Below are positions 46,692 through 55,915 of a stretch of DNA of 64,000 nucleotides, in pieces. Source of the DNA: Jejuia pallidilutea (GTDB taxonomy: Bacteria; Bacteroidota; Bacteroidia; Flavobacteriales; Flavobacteriaceae); NCBI RefSeq assembly GCF_002973595.1, contig NZ_PVEO01000001.1:434001-498000 (forward strand), read 5' to 3'. A program made the position numbers and the translations under genes. Position 1 is the stretch's first letter; each line of letters opens with the position of its first letter. The notes beneath the pieces are model-generated. The model made no database searches. It was not told the origin of the DNA and worked only from the letters and a program-made list of their open reading frames with translations.

Positions 46692-47853
46692 ACTACAAAA
46701 CAAACCTATTGAGATTAAAAATGTTCATACGATTGATGATGAACTATTTATCATTAAAAAAATACGGCTTCGCACCATATTCCCCATCATAGCAAAAAGG
46801 CCTTTTTTTGATGCCACTATGGGGCCTTTTCAAAAATTCAAAATGGGTATTCTGGAAATTACAGATGACGAAGGTTTTACTGGAGAATGTGAATTTCCCG
46901 TAAATGAATTTAATTTATTACAGGATGTATTTGCCCCTATTTTACTAAACAACACTTCACTTTCGTACAAAAAACTTCACGAAAAGCTCTATTGGAACAT
47001 CCGTAATGATGGTTTTAGAGGAAATTCGGCACTGGCATTAGGACATTTAGACCGTGTATTTTACGACTTGGCAGCAAAACGCAATAACCAACCTTTGTAT
47101 CAATATCTAGGAGTTAATCAATCTTTTGTTGAAGCTTATGGCAGCGGTGGGGGCACCAATTTGCAAGGAGATGAACTTCTTAAAGAATGCTTAAAATGGG
47201 AAAAAGATGGTTATGATATCATAAAAATGAAGTTTGGAGGATTACACACCTCCATTAAAGAAGATATCGACAGGATTTGTTTTGTACGCAACCTTTTGAA
47301 ACCAGAAACTAAATTGGCCGTTGATGCCAATCAATCCATGAGTTTAAAGAAATCACTGGAATTTGTCAAGGCATTGGAAGGATTGGACATAGCATGGCTT
47401 GAAGAACCTATCCATTCTGCTTCACTAAAGGAAATAGCTATATTATGCAAAGCATCTTCTGTACCCATTTCCTATGGCGAATCCGAAAGGTCTTCCAAAG
47501 TATTTCCATCCATTGTAGATGCAGGAGTAAAACATTTACAACCCATAGTTGGGCACATTAGTTGCTTTAAGGATTGGCTGGAAATAGGAAAAATGGCACT
47601 AGAAAAAAAGTTACAATTCAGTGGTGGTGGCAATTCTTTTTACAACTGTCAATTTGTTGCAGCAGCAGGAAACGGAGTTATATTAGAATATTTAGAACCC
47701 GTTATGGCAGCGTTTGCTGAAGTTTTCTTAACAAAACCAACTGTAAAGCATGGCCAATTTCACTTTCCTGATGCCCCAGGACTTGGTATTACCATTGACT
47801 GGAAACGTTTAGAGAAAGAAAAAAGAATTATTGACGATAAAATTTGGAAATAG
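46675..47853 (+). CDS. Enolase-superfamily enzyme, probable deoxysugar-acid dehydratase with altered active site
   Basis: A 392-residue cytosolic member of the mandelate racemase/muconate lactonizing group. It keeps K184-x-K186 in I-I-K-M-K-F-G and metal ligands D217, E243 and E269. The Asp/His dyad normally on strands 6 and 7 is missing: the Q-P-D position reads Q-P-I-V-G-H (H294), and the P-H position reads F-S-G-G-G-N. Placement between the aldo/keto reductase and a sugar symporter implies dehydration of L-fuconate or L-rhamnonate to the 2-keto-3-deoxy acid, step three of the pathway completed by the SDR and FAH genes at 32286-33928. It starts inside the end of the aldo/keto reductase gene. 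Confidence 0.75.
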   Translation: MHQYNKLQNKPIEIKNVHTIDDELFIIKKIRLRTIFPIIAKRPFFDATMGPFQKFKMGILEITDDEGFTGECEFPVNEFNLLQDVFAPILLNNTSLSYKKLHEKLYWNIRNDGFRGNSALALGHLDRVFYDLAAKRNNQPLYQYLGVNQSFVEAYGSGGGTNLQGDELLKECLKWEKDGYDIIKMKFGGLHTSIKEDIDRICFVRNLLKPETKLAVDANQSMSLKKSLEFVKALEGLDIAWLEEPIHSASLKEIAILCKASSVPISYGESERSSKVFPSIVDAGVKHLQPIVGHISCFKDWLEIGKMALEKKLQFSGGGNSFYNCQFVAAAGNGVILEYLEPVMAAFAEVFLTKPTVKHGQFHFPDAPGLGITIDWKRLEKEKRIIDDKIWK

Positions 47854-47942
47854 CATAAAACATAAACAATTGGAACGTTTTTAATTAACTTTCCATCACA
47901 AAACAGACAATGCCCAATCCTCAATAGAGTTATTTAAAAAAT

Positions 47943-49526
47943 ATGGAAATACACGAACATCTTAAATCAATCGATTTTGTAGTCGTTGGAATTTATCTTT
48001 TGTTTTTAATAGCAATTGGTGCTTACATTAGTTTTAGAAAAAAGAAAAGCACTGGAAAAGATTATTTTTTAGCAGGGAACTCTTTAAAATGGTATAGCAT
48101 TGGGTTGACCATGTGGGGTACCAATGTTGGTCCGTCTATGCTAATTGCCTCATGTGCCATAGGATATTCAACGGGGATAGTTGCAGGCAATTTTTCTTGG
48201 TATGCGTTTGTGCTTATTGCCATGCTGGCATTGGTTTTTGCACCGCATTATAAAAATACGGGCATAAGCACACTGCCTGAGTTTATGGGCAAACGGTTTA
48301 ACTCTACAACCAGAAGTATTTTAGCATGGTATTCTTTGGTTACTATTCTAATTTCCTGGTTAGGGCTTACTTTATATGCTGGCGGATTGTTGGTAAGCCA
48401 AATTATGGATTGGCCGCTTTGGTTATCAGTATGTTCATTAATGGCTTTAGCTTCCTTTTTTGCTATTGCAGGTGGCCTGGAAGCCATTGCTATTACAAAT
48501 GTATTTCAAATGATTCTTTTAATAATCGCTTCAGGCATCCTTGTTTTTACTGGAATCAACAAATTAGGCGGTTTAGAACGGTTAGCTACCGATATCCCCA
48601 ACCATTACTGGGATTTATTTTTGCCCAATGACAATGCGGATTTCCCATGGTTGGCAATCGTTTTAGGATACCCTGTAATTGGCGTATGGTTTTGGTGTAC
48701 CGATCAAAGCATGGTTCAATCTGTATTAGGTGCTAAAAATTTAGACCATGCCCAATTGGGAACCAATTTTACGGGATGGTTAAAAATTTTGGACGTGCCC
48801 TTATTTATACTTCCCGGCATTCTTTGCTTTTTACTATATCCAGAATTGAAAGATGAAAACGAAGCTTACATGACCATGGTAACAGGCTTATTGCCAAATG
48901 GATTGATTGGTTTTATTATGGCCGTTTTAATTGCTGCTCTTGTAAGCACCATCGATTCGGCTCTAAATTCATTTAGTACCGTATTTACCATGGATATTTT
49001 TGCCAAAAGAATCAAACCTGATCTTGAACATAAAAAGCTCGTTTTAATAGGACGCCTTACCATGGTGGTTGGCGCTATGCTTGCTATTTTTATTGCTATA
49101 GGTTTGGACAGAATCAAAGGCATGGATCTTTTTAGCTTATTCCAAGCTATTTTAGGTTATTTGGCACCACCCATGACAGCTTTATTCTTAACTGGGGTTC
49201 TTTGGAACAAAACCACTACCAAAGCAGCCAATATTGGTTTAATAGTAGGATCTGTTATCAGCTTATTGGTGGGGGCGTTTCAATTAATGAATTATCCAAA
49301 CAAAGCATTTTGGCCACATTTTTTACTGGTTTCTTTTTGGTTATGTGTTTTTATCATCCTGTTAATTGTTACCATATCACTTCTATATCCAGATAAGGAA
49401 AAATCAAAATTCCCAACACTCAAAGCATCTTACAACACTCTAAATTACAAGCCTTCCAATCGTGTTTTAGGGCTTTGGGGCATCTTATGCTTGGTCATGG
49501 TTTTATTATATATAATCTTTAATTGA
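47943..49526 (+). CDS. Sodium/solute symporter (SSS/SGLT family)
   Basis: A 527-residue inner-membrane protein with about 14 hydrophobic segments. It has the SSS landmarks F-R-K-K-K-S-T-G-K-D-Y-F-L-A-G, W-G-T-N-V-G-P-S, an A-G-G-L-E-A-I-A-I-T-N-V-F-Q signature near residue 180 and S-T-I-D-S-A-L-N-S-F. It probably imports the sugar oxidised by the genes around it, using the sodium gradient expected in a marine cell. The exact sugar is inferred from the operon (aldo/keto reductase, dehydratase) as L-fucose or L-rhamnose. Confidence 0.88.
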   Translation: MEIHEHLKSIDFVVVGIYLLFLIAIGAYISFRKKKSTGKDYFLAGNSLKWYSIGLTMWGTNVGPSMLIASCAIGYSTGIVAGNFSWYAFVLIAMLALVFAPHYKNTGISTLPEFMGKRFNSTTRSILAWYSLVTILISWLGLTLYAGGLLVSQIMDWPLWLSVCSLMALASFFAIAGGLEAIAITNVFQMILLIIASGILVFTGINKLGGLERLATDIPNHYWDLFLPNDNADFPWLAIVLGYPVIGVWFWCTDQSMVQSVLGAKNLDHAQLGTNFTGWLKILDVPLFILPGILCFLLYPELKDENEAYMTMVTGLLPNGLIGFIMAVLIAALVSTIDSALNSFSTVFTMDIFAKRIKPDLEHKKLVLIGRLTMVVGAMLAIFIAIGLDRIKGMDLFSLFQAILGYLAPPMTALFLTGVLWNKTTTKAANIGLIVGSVISLLVGAFQLMNYPNKAFWPHFLLVSFWLCVFIILLIVTISLLYPDKEKSKFPTLKASYNTLNYKPSNRVLGLWGILCLVMVLLYIIFN

Positions 49527-49548
49527 TAATCATTGCATTCCCTAAAAC

Positions 49549-51333
49549 ATGTCGCAGATATTTGGTAAAATAAAGTCATTAACAATTTTCATTTATACCA
49601 TTGGTATATTAAGCGTTTCTGCCCAAAAACAAATAACATATTACATTTCCCCAACAGGTAACGATACCAATCCTGGTACTATAGAACTTCCTTTCGAAAC
49701 TATTGAAAAAGCTAAAAACACCATTGCCAAACACAATGGAAAAAACGCCAAAAACATTACGGTATTTCTTCGAGGAGGACTTTATCCTGTGAAAGAGACC
49801 ATCGTTTTTAACAATGAAAACTCAGGAAATAAAAACACGACAATCACATATAGTGCTTATAAAAATGAAAACCCCATTCTAAGCGGCGGCATTGTTTTGA
49901 ATAAATGGAAAAATACAAAGGATGGTTTATGGCAAATGCACATTCCCAATATAAATTTCAGGCAGCTCTATGTCAATGGAAAAAGAGCTGTACGTGCACG
50001 AACACCCAATATTGGAAGTTATCATACAAACTTGTTATGGGATGTTAAAGCACAAGAAATTTTAATAGATTCCCGTTTGATAAAACCATGGAACAACTTT
50101 AAAAATGTTGAAATGGTTATAAATATGAATTGGGCAGAAGCTTTTATGCGACTTGATTCATATACGGAATCCAATGATGAAGCTTACACTTGGCATACTC
50201 CAACCCACGCCCGGGTTAAAGTTCAGAATCCAGAAAGAAATCTTGTTTTTAAACGCTTCTATCCACCTAAAAAAAACGAATTAGCATGGTATTTTGAAAA
50301 TGCTTACGAATTTATTGACGAACCCGGAGAATGGTATTATGACCAAGCCACGGAAATGCTCTACTACCACCCATTAGCAAACGAAAAAATAGAAAATGCC
50401 AAGGCAGTTATTCCTCGTCTAGAAACATTGATTCTTATAAAAGGGAATGCAAATGTCCCCATCACAAATCTGCATTTTGAAGGTATAACGTTTAAACACA
50501 GCACATGGCTAAAGCCAAGTAAATCAGGGGCACTTAATATGCAAGCTTGTAATTATTCCATAGAACCTACCTTAGGTAATGTACAGTTTGTAGAACGTAT
50601 TCCTGCTGCAGTAAAACTAGAATACGCCCAATTTTGCAGTTTTGAAAACAATATTTTTTCACAACTTGGAGCAAGTGCCATTGACTTATTTGACGGAACA
50701 AAAAACTGCTTGCTCAATTATAATGTTTTTAATGATATTTCAGCGAACGCTATTCAATTGGCTAGATTCAGTGACCCAAAAACCGAAATCCATATACCCT
50801 ATAATCCAAAAGATATAAGTGCAGTTACGGAACATCACATGATTTCAAACAATAAAATAAGCGATATTGGAAAAGATTATACAGGAGCCGTAGGTATTGC
50901 ATGTGGTTATGGTAGAAATATAACGATTGACCATAATGAAATTTTCGACCTGCCTTACTCTGGCATTAGTGTTGGTTGGGGCTGGACATCGGAAAAAAAT
51001 ATTATGGAAAACAACCGTATCACTGGCAATTTAATTTATAACGTCTGTCAAACCATGAGCGATGGCGGTGCCATATATACCTTATCAGCCCAACCGGGAA
51101 CGATAATAAAAAACAATTATATCCATGACGTAAAACATGCTGATTGGGCAGGCAAATCACACAATACAGGCATTTATTTGGATGAAGGCTCTAAAGGTAT
51201 TTTAATTGAAAACAATGTTATCGAAAATGTGGCAGATGGTGTACCTTTTATCTTAAAAGGTGAAAGTGTTTTTAAAAACAATCAAGGTATTCCCAATACG
51301 CAAGTAAAACAAGAAGCTGGCATTTTAAAATAA
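49549..51333 (+). CDS. GH141-like exported beta-helix glycosidase
   Basis: A 594-residue protein with an SPI signal (about 1-25, VSAQ). It starts the beta-helix with Y-Y-I-S-P-T-G-N-D-T-N-P-G-T and has an inserted beta-domain with F-R-Q-L-Y-V-N-G-K-R-A-V-R-A-R. Later come helix rungs with asparagine ladders and G-I-S-V-G-W-G-W. Family GH141 contains alpha-L-fucosidase and xylanase activities; the characterised RG-II enzyme BT1002 is an alpha-L-fucosidase. Next to a deoxyhexose dehydrogenase and symporter, alpha-L-fucosidase is a sensible guess. It is paralogous to the 58739 gene. It begins 22 bases after the symporter. Confidence 0.75.
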   Translation: MSQIFGKIKSLTIFIYTIGILSVSAQKQITYYISPTGNDTNPGTIELPFETIEKAKNTIAKHNGKNAKNITVFLRGGLYPVKETIVFNNENSGNKNTTITYSAYKNENPILSGGIVLNKWKNTKDGLWQMHIPNINFRQLYVNGKRAVRARTPNIGSYHTNLLWDVKAQEILIDSRLIKPWNNFKNVEMVINMNWAEAFMRLDSYTESNDEAYTWHTPTHARVKVQNPERNLVFKRFYPPKKNELAWYFENAYEFIDEPGEWYYDQATEMLYYHPLANEKIENAKAVIPRLETLILIKGNANVPITNLHFEGITFKHSTWLKPSKSGALNMQACNYSIEPTLGNVQFVERIPAAVKLEYAQFCSFENNIFSQLGASAIDLFDGTKNCLLNYNVFNDISANAIQLARFSDPKTEIHIPYNPKDISAVTEHHMISNNKISDIGKDYTGAVGIACGYGRNITIDHNEIFDLPYSGISVGWGWTSEKNIMENNRITGNLIYNVCQTMSDGGAIYTLSAQPGTIIKNNYIHDVKHADWAGKSHNTGIYLDEGSKGILIENNVIENVADGVPFILKGESVFKNNQGIPNTQVKQEAGILK

Positions 51334-51423
51334 TCTGGATTCTTATGATTGTCTATTATACAATTATTTGAATTGTTCTTGTTTTAACATGGAATCACGG
51401 AAATCAAAAAACCAACAAAACTC

Positions 51424-52725
51424 ATGAAAAGAAGAAACTTTTTCAATACCGCTTTACCTATTATGGCAGCAACCATGGCTGTTCCAACAATTGCTTTTTC
51501 ACAAAATAAAGAAAGGAAATTCACAAAAGTAATCAATCCCATCGATTTTGGTGCCAAAGGAGATGGCGTTACCGATGACTCCGATGCCATTCAAAAAGCA
51601 CTGGACACGCTTGAAGATGGCTCTATGTTTTTACTTCCCACAGGTTCTTTCTTGGTAACCAAAACCTTGTTTATTAGAAAAAAAATGAACATCCTTTTTA
51701 CAGGTCAAGGGCCTGGTTCCAAAATTATAGCAGGAGCTCCTATGCAAGATTTATTAAATGCTGAGTGGCCTTTTAGTGGAAGCATTATAGATTCACTCTG
51801 TTTGGATGCCAACTCAAATGCTCAAGTTGCTTTACGTGTTATGGGTGGTGTGTATGTGCAGTTAAACCGATTGGATATTTTTGCACCTTTAGACATTGGT
51901 ATTCATGGCGGACCAGAAAACCCCAATGCCAAATGTGGCCCAGAACTTATCATCACCAATACGAGATTAACCGGCATGGAACAAAAAACGCCTGAAGCTC
52001 CCAGCTCTAGATTGGGAATATTGGTGGAAGAAAGATGGACAGATTCCCATTATGACAACTTGATTATACGTGGATTTACAGAATGTGCCATGGAACTTCG
52101 TGCCAACTCAAACTTAATAAACAAAGTACATGTATATCGCTATCCTGCCTATCAATATTTTTCGGGAATGCGATTAAAAGGTAATGAAAATTATTTGGTA
52201 CAAACTTATTTTGATAATGCCATTGATGTAGGCTGTGAAATTTTAGGGAACAACACTACGATTCTCTCCAGTTATATTTTGCGTATTGCACTTGCCTTTA
52301 ACAACGGAAAAGTAGCTCCAGGCATAGGTATTTCCATTGGCAGTAAAGATAAGGAAGTTAGTAACGTTAATATCATCAACACCAGTTTTGTAAATCACGT
52401 ACCCAATACCCCAGAGTATTCGGCCAATAAACTTACTGGCATTCAACTAATCAATGGTAAAAATGTAGTTGCTTACGATAATCAATATGACCATACTGAA
52501 TTTGGTGACACCCGTGAATCTGGAAGCATTGAAGTTGAAAAGGATATAAATTCAAAAATTGTAACATTAAAATCTTTGGTAAAACCAGGAAACGTACAAC
52601 TTACCGCCACAAGTAAAATCACAGGTAATTATTGGGTTTCTAATGTGAATGAAAAGTCTTTCACCATTAACTTTTCGGAAAAACAATCCACCCCCTGCTC
52701 TTTTAATTATTTAACAAGGGAGTGA
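51424..52725 (+). CDS. Exported pectate-lyase-3-type beta-helix protein
   Basis: A 433-residue protein. Its N-terminus M-K-R-R-N-F-F-N-T-A-L-P resembles a twin-arginine signal, with cleavage near residue 27. Residues 35-60 contain D-F-G-A-K-G-D-G-V-T-D-D-S-D-A-I-Q-K-A, the entry motif of the Pectate_lyase_3/GH28-related beta-helix fold shared by lyases, GH28 and GH55-like enzymes. The later part is a right-handed helix without a catalytic set I can name. It is probably a glycan-cleaving enzyme of this plus-strand operon. Confidence 0.7.
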   Translation: MKRRNFFNTALPIMAATMAVPTIAFSQNKERKFTKVINPIDFGAKGDGVTDDSDAIQKALDTLEDGSMFLLPTGSFLVTKTLFIRKKMNILFTGQGPGSKIIAGAPMQDLLNAEWPFSGSIIDSLCLDANSNAQVALRVMGGVYVQLNRLDIFAPLDIGIHGGPENPNAKCGPELIITNTRLTGMEQKTPEAPSSRLGILVEERWTDSHYDNLIIRGFTECAMELRANSNLINKVHVYRYPAYQYFSGMRLKGNENYLVQTYFDNAIDVGCEILGNNTTILSSYILRIALAFNNGKVAPGIGISIGSKDKEVSNVNIINTSFVNHVPNTPEYSANKLTGIQLINGKNVVAYDNQYDHTEFGDTRESGSIEVEKDINSKIVTLKSLVKPGNVQLTATSKITGNYWVSNVNEKSFTINFSEKQSTPCSFNYLTRE

Positions 52726-52812
52726 AAGCTAAATATGTATTAGCAGTTACCCCTAAGCCTTCTAACTTTATGGCTTATTAATTTTTTACAACAGTATTAA
52801 AGTTTACTGATT

Positions 52813-54411
52813 ATGAAAATAGAATCTATCCTAAAGTACATTCTAATTTTTGCCTGTATTCAAGCTAGCAACATATTATCTGGTCAAAATGAACAATGGG
52901 ACATCATTGAAATAAACTATAAAATAGGCCAAACGCTTTCCAATCCTTTGGATGTAGAATTTGGAGCTACATTTTATAATGAAGATGGGCTGGATATGCG
53001 CATTCCCGGTTTTTATAATGGCGGCAGAAATTGGATGATACGGTTTTGTCCACCAAAAACAGGACGATGGACCTTTAAAACCTTTGCTTCTACTCCAGAA
53101 TTAGCGGGTAAAACAGGAACATTGCAAGTGACTCAAAACACCAAAAATTGGCAACGTGGTTCTGTAAAATTAGACCCAAAACATCCGCAAAAATTCATAT
53201 ATGCCGATGGCTCCAACTATTTTATGATGGCTTTTGAACTCGATTGGCTTTTTGCTTTGGACGCCGATAATGATAAAGCCATTCCTAAAACGGAAGAAAT
53301 CATAAGTACCGTGAAAGAAAACGGATTTAATCAGATTGTAATGAATGCTTATGCTTTTGATGCTTCATGGGGAGAAAAAGAAAAAATAAACCCTAAAAAC
53401 AATTACGCCAAACCAAAAGTATTTCCTTTTGGTGGACAAAATGAAAATCCTGACTTCAGCACTTTAAATGTAGAATATTTTAAACATTTGGATAGAGTTA
53501 TTGCGCATCTAAACGAACAACAAATGGTGGCACGCGTAATGATTTACGTGTGGAACAAAATGGTCAATTGGCCCGCTAGTGATTCTAAGGCAGACAACAT
53601 GTATTTTGATTATATAGTAAAACGTTATCAAGCCTACCCAAACATTATTTGGGATATTGCCAAAGAGGCCGTTTCATATGGTCATAATGATATGGATTAT
53701 ATTACACGAAGAATTGACCGATTGCGCAAGCTCGATGGGCACAACCGCTTACTTTCCGTGCACTCCTATGAATACTGTGATGTTTTCCCTGATAAAGTAG
53801 ATTTCATTTCCATATCAGATAACCAACCATACCTATATTCTAGAATGCGAGACGTTTTAGAAAAGCACCATTCAAAACCCGTTGTCAATATTGAAAATGG
53901 GGCTTATGAAAAAACCATGCACTCCCTTTTTGATGGGGCTTACACAGACCCGTTAACGTGTTTGGACAGAATGTACCAATGCATATTTGCTGGCACTTAC
54001 AGCAACTATTACTGGCAAAATGCGGCATGGTACAATATTATTACAAAGCCTTTTGACCTTCCGCAAGACAAACAACCACATTTTTTTTATTATCAAAACA
54101 TACAAAAACTGTTTCATCCTTACCATTTTAATGAATTGTACCCAGTACAGAATATGTATGCTGCACCCATGCTTACAAATGGGAAAGATGTGTTTATTTT
54201 TTATTTACCGGAAAATAGAACTAAAATAGCTGGGAGACTTCCTACTGTAAAGAACAAAACGGTAAAAGTAAAATGGTTCGATCCTCTTACAGGAAACCAT
54301 TATGAAGCCAATGATAAAAGTTTTAATGAAGATACTTGGTTGGCTATTGATAGACCTAAATCAATTTCAGGCTCATTATCTATTGCCATATTAACGATGG
54401 AAACAGAATAG
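52813..54411 (+). CDS. DUF5060 plus apiosidase-like (GH140-type) TIM-barrel hydrolase
   Basis: A 532-residue exported protein (SPI signal about 1-24). The N-terminal beta-sandwich (about 28-110) is DUF5060, with R-F-C-P-P-K-T-G-R-W-T-F-K-T. A TIM barrel follows with F-I-Y-A-D-G-S-N-Y-F (about 135), an acid/base-type Glu in W-D-I-A-K-E-A-V and a nucleophile-type Glu in V-N-I-E-N-G-A-Y-E. It resembles DUF4038/GH140 apiosidase-like enzymes. The usual N-E acid/base dipeptide is K-E here. It is last in the plus-strand operon and is followed by a strong terminator. Confidence 0.72.
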   Translation: MKIESILKYILIFACIQASNILSGQNEQWDIIEINYKIGQTLSNPLDVEFGATFYNEDGLDMRIPGFYNGGRNWMIRFCPPKTGRWTFKTFASTPELAGKTGTLQVTQNTKNWQRGSVKLDPKHPQKFIYADGSNYFMMAFELDWLFALDADNDKAIPKTEEIISTVKENGFNQIVMNAYAFDASWGEKEKINPKNNYAKPKVFPFGGQNENPDFSTLNVEYFKHLDRVIAHLNEQQMVARVMIYVWNKMVNWPASDSKADNMYFDYIVKRYQAYPNIIWDIAKEAVSYGHNDMDYITRRIDRLRKLDGHNRLLSVHSYEYCDVFPDKVDFISISDNQPYLYSRMRDVLEKHHSKPVVNIENGAYEKTMHSLFDGAYTDPLTCLDRMYQCIFAGTYSNYYWQNAAWYNIITKPFDLPQDKQPHFFYYQNIQKLFHPYHFNELYPVQNMYAAPMLTNGKDVFIFYLPENRTKIAGRLPTVKNKTVKVKWFDPLTGNHYEANDKSFNEDTWLAIDRPKSISGSLSIAILTMETE

Positions 54412-54463
54412 TTTTTTCATGCTTAAAACTGAACTTTATATATTCAGGTTTCAGCAGCAAAAA

Positions 54464-54496
54464 AAAATCGCCTAAAATATATTTATAGGCGATTTT
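54464..54496. terminator. Bidirectional terminator between convergent genes
   Basis: AAAATCGCCTA (54464-54474) and TAGGCGATTTT (54486-54496) are exact 11-bp inverted repeats with T tracts on both strands, serving the plus-strand operon end and the T9SS LamG gene. Confidence 0.85.
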
Positions 54497-54524
54497 GCTA
54501 TTAATAACTCAGTAAACAATTAAA

Positions 54525-55490
54525 TTATTTTTTGATAAATTTTAAACTTCCAACTTTATTTCCTATTCTAACGTTAACAATATACAGCCCAGAAGCTAAA
54601 CCACTCACATTAACTGATTTTGAAAACTCTGTTTTAACAGCTTTGCCTGATAAGTCATGTATAGTGATTTGTACAGCGCCAGAAATATTAGATTCAATAT
54701 CAATCTTATCATCTACTACAGTTGATGTAAGTTTTAATTCATTTTTACTGAATTGAACATCTTCTGAACCTAAAGAAGCCCCATTTTTAACTAAATTAAG
54801 TTGGGCTTCCGTTAAGACACCTTCATAAACTCTTACGTCGGCAATTGACCCAATAGCGCCTCTACTGTTAAGATTGCCAACTACAGAGTTTCCTATAACC
54901 AAAGAGGATAATATCGTATTAACTTCAAAAGGAACATTTTCGTTAATCAATTCTGTTACATCTGCACCAGTTGTCATATACCCTTTTACATTCTGTCCAT
55001 CCAATACTACCGCCCCAAAAATCCACGTGTCAAAAGGTACAACCCCTATTCTATATCCTGCACCTTTAAATCCTATATGAAAATTATTATCGTCAAGTAC
55101 ACTTAAAGACATTCTTGATCCATCTCTCTGGATATTGTGTGTACCCATGTCTATTAGACCATAGCTATATGTGGCCCCTGGCGAAGGTACTTTGAACCAA
55201 ATAGTGTATGTTCGTGATTGAACGCCAAAAAAAGAGAAATCGGTAGGTGTTTCTAAATAGTCCCATTCCTGACCAATAGCTTCAATAGCATTGTTACTAA
55301 CCATGTTCTGGTCTTCTACAAAAGAATAACTAGCTGCACTTGAAGGGGATAAAGCTTCAGTATAGGTTCCTCCAGAACTATTGAAATTACCGTTGAATGT
55401 ATAGTGTGCAGCTAAAGTCTGTGCTTTCAAATTAGAAATAGATAATGCAGCCATAAAAAAAATGGCATTTAAAAAAGTAATTTTCTTCAT
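54525..55490 (-). CDS. T9SS-secreted LamG/concanavalin-like domain protein
   Basis: A 321-residue exported protein (SPI signal about 1-22, NLKAQ). A LamG-type jelly roll (about 25-230) opens A-A-H-Y-T-F-N-G-N-F and contains I-G-S-I-A-D-V-R-V-Y-E-G-V-L-T-E-A-Q, the classic closing motif. A T9SS sorting domain (about 245-321) ends G-L-Y-I-V-N-V-R-I-G-N-K-V-G-S-L-K-F-I-K. It is probably a surface glycan-binding protein; no catalytic residues are evident. I chose the ATG at 55490, since the 14 upstream codons of the longer frame precede a clear signal peptide. Confidence 0.8.
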   Translation of the reverse strand: MKKITFLNAIFFMAALSISNLKAQTLAAHYTFNGNFNSSGGTYTEALSPSSAASYSFVEDQNMVSNNAIEAIGQEWDYLETPTDFSFFGVQSRTYTIWFKVPSPGATYSYGLIDMGTHNIQRDGSRMSLSVLDDNNFHIGFKGAGYRIGVVPFDTWIFGAVVLDGQNVKGYMTTGADVTELINENVPFEVNTILSSLVIGNSVVGNLNSRGAIGSIADVRVYEGVLTEAQLNLVKNGASLGSEDVQFSKNELKLTSTVVDDKIDIESNISGAVQITIHDLSGKAVKTEFSKSVNVSGLASGLYIVNVRIGNKVGSLKFIKK

Positions 55491-55915
55491 AATTTTAAGT
55501 TTTAATATTATTGATATTTTTTTAATGAACATTTTAGAACTATCTCCTTATTTCAATTTTACAAAACAGTATCGTTTTTTATTAAATCACAATAATTCGA
55601 CTCCTATAATACTCACTATCAAATATATTCACATAAAACCTTGAATTCTTATGCTAAACTTTCAAAAAATAGAACTTTTTTGATTTTAAATAACAAATCG
55701 CATTTTTTATTTATGTTTTTAATTTTTTAATACGTTCCATAATAAAAATAGCCCCGTTGAAGCTGTAGAAAATTTTATGTAAAACTTGATGCTATTTGGA
55801 AAGTTGTACACACAAACCAGGCAATGAGGAAAAACAAATTGCTCTTAAAACATACTGACTAATTGGCATTTTAAAATAGACCTTTGGGATTAAAAAAAAC
55901 GCCATTCTTTAACTA
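55491..55915. other. Gene-free AT-rich gap
   Basis: This 425-bp stretch is very AT-rich with poly-A and poly-T tracts. It must contain the promoter of the LamG gene and the 3' end region of the lipoprotein operon. I see no gene, strong hairpin or repeat. Confidence 0.5.
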
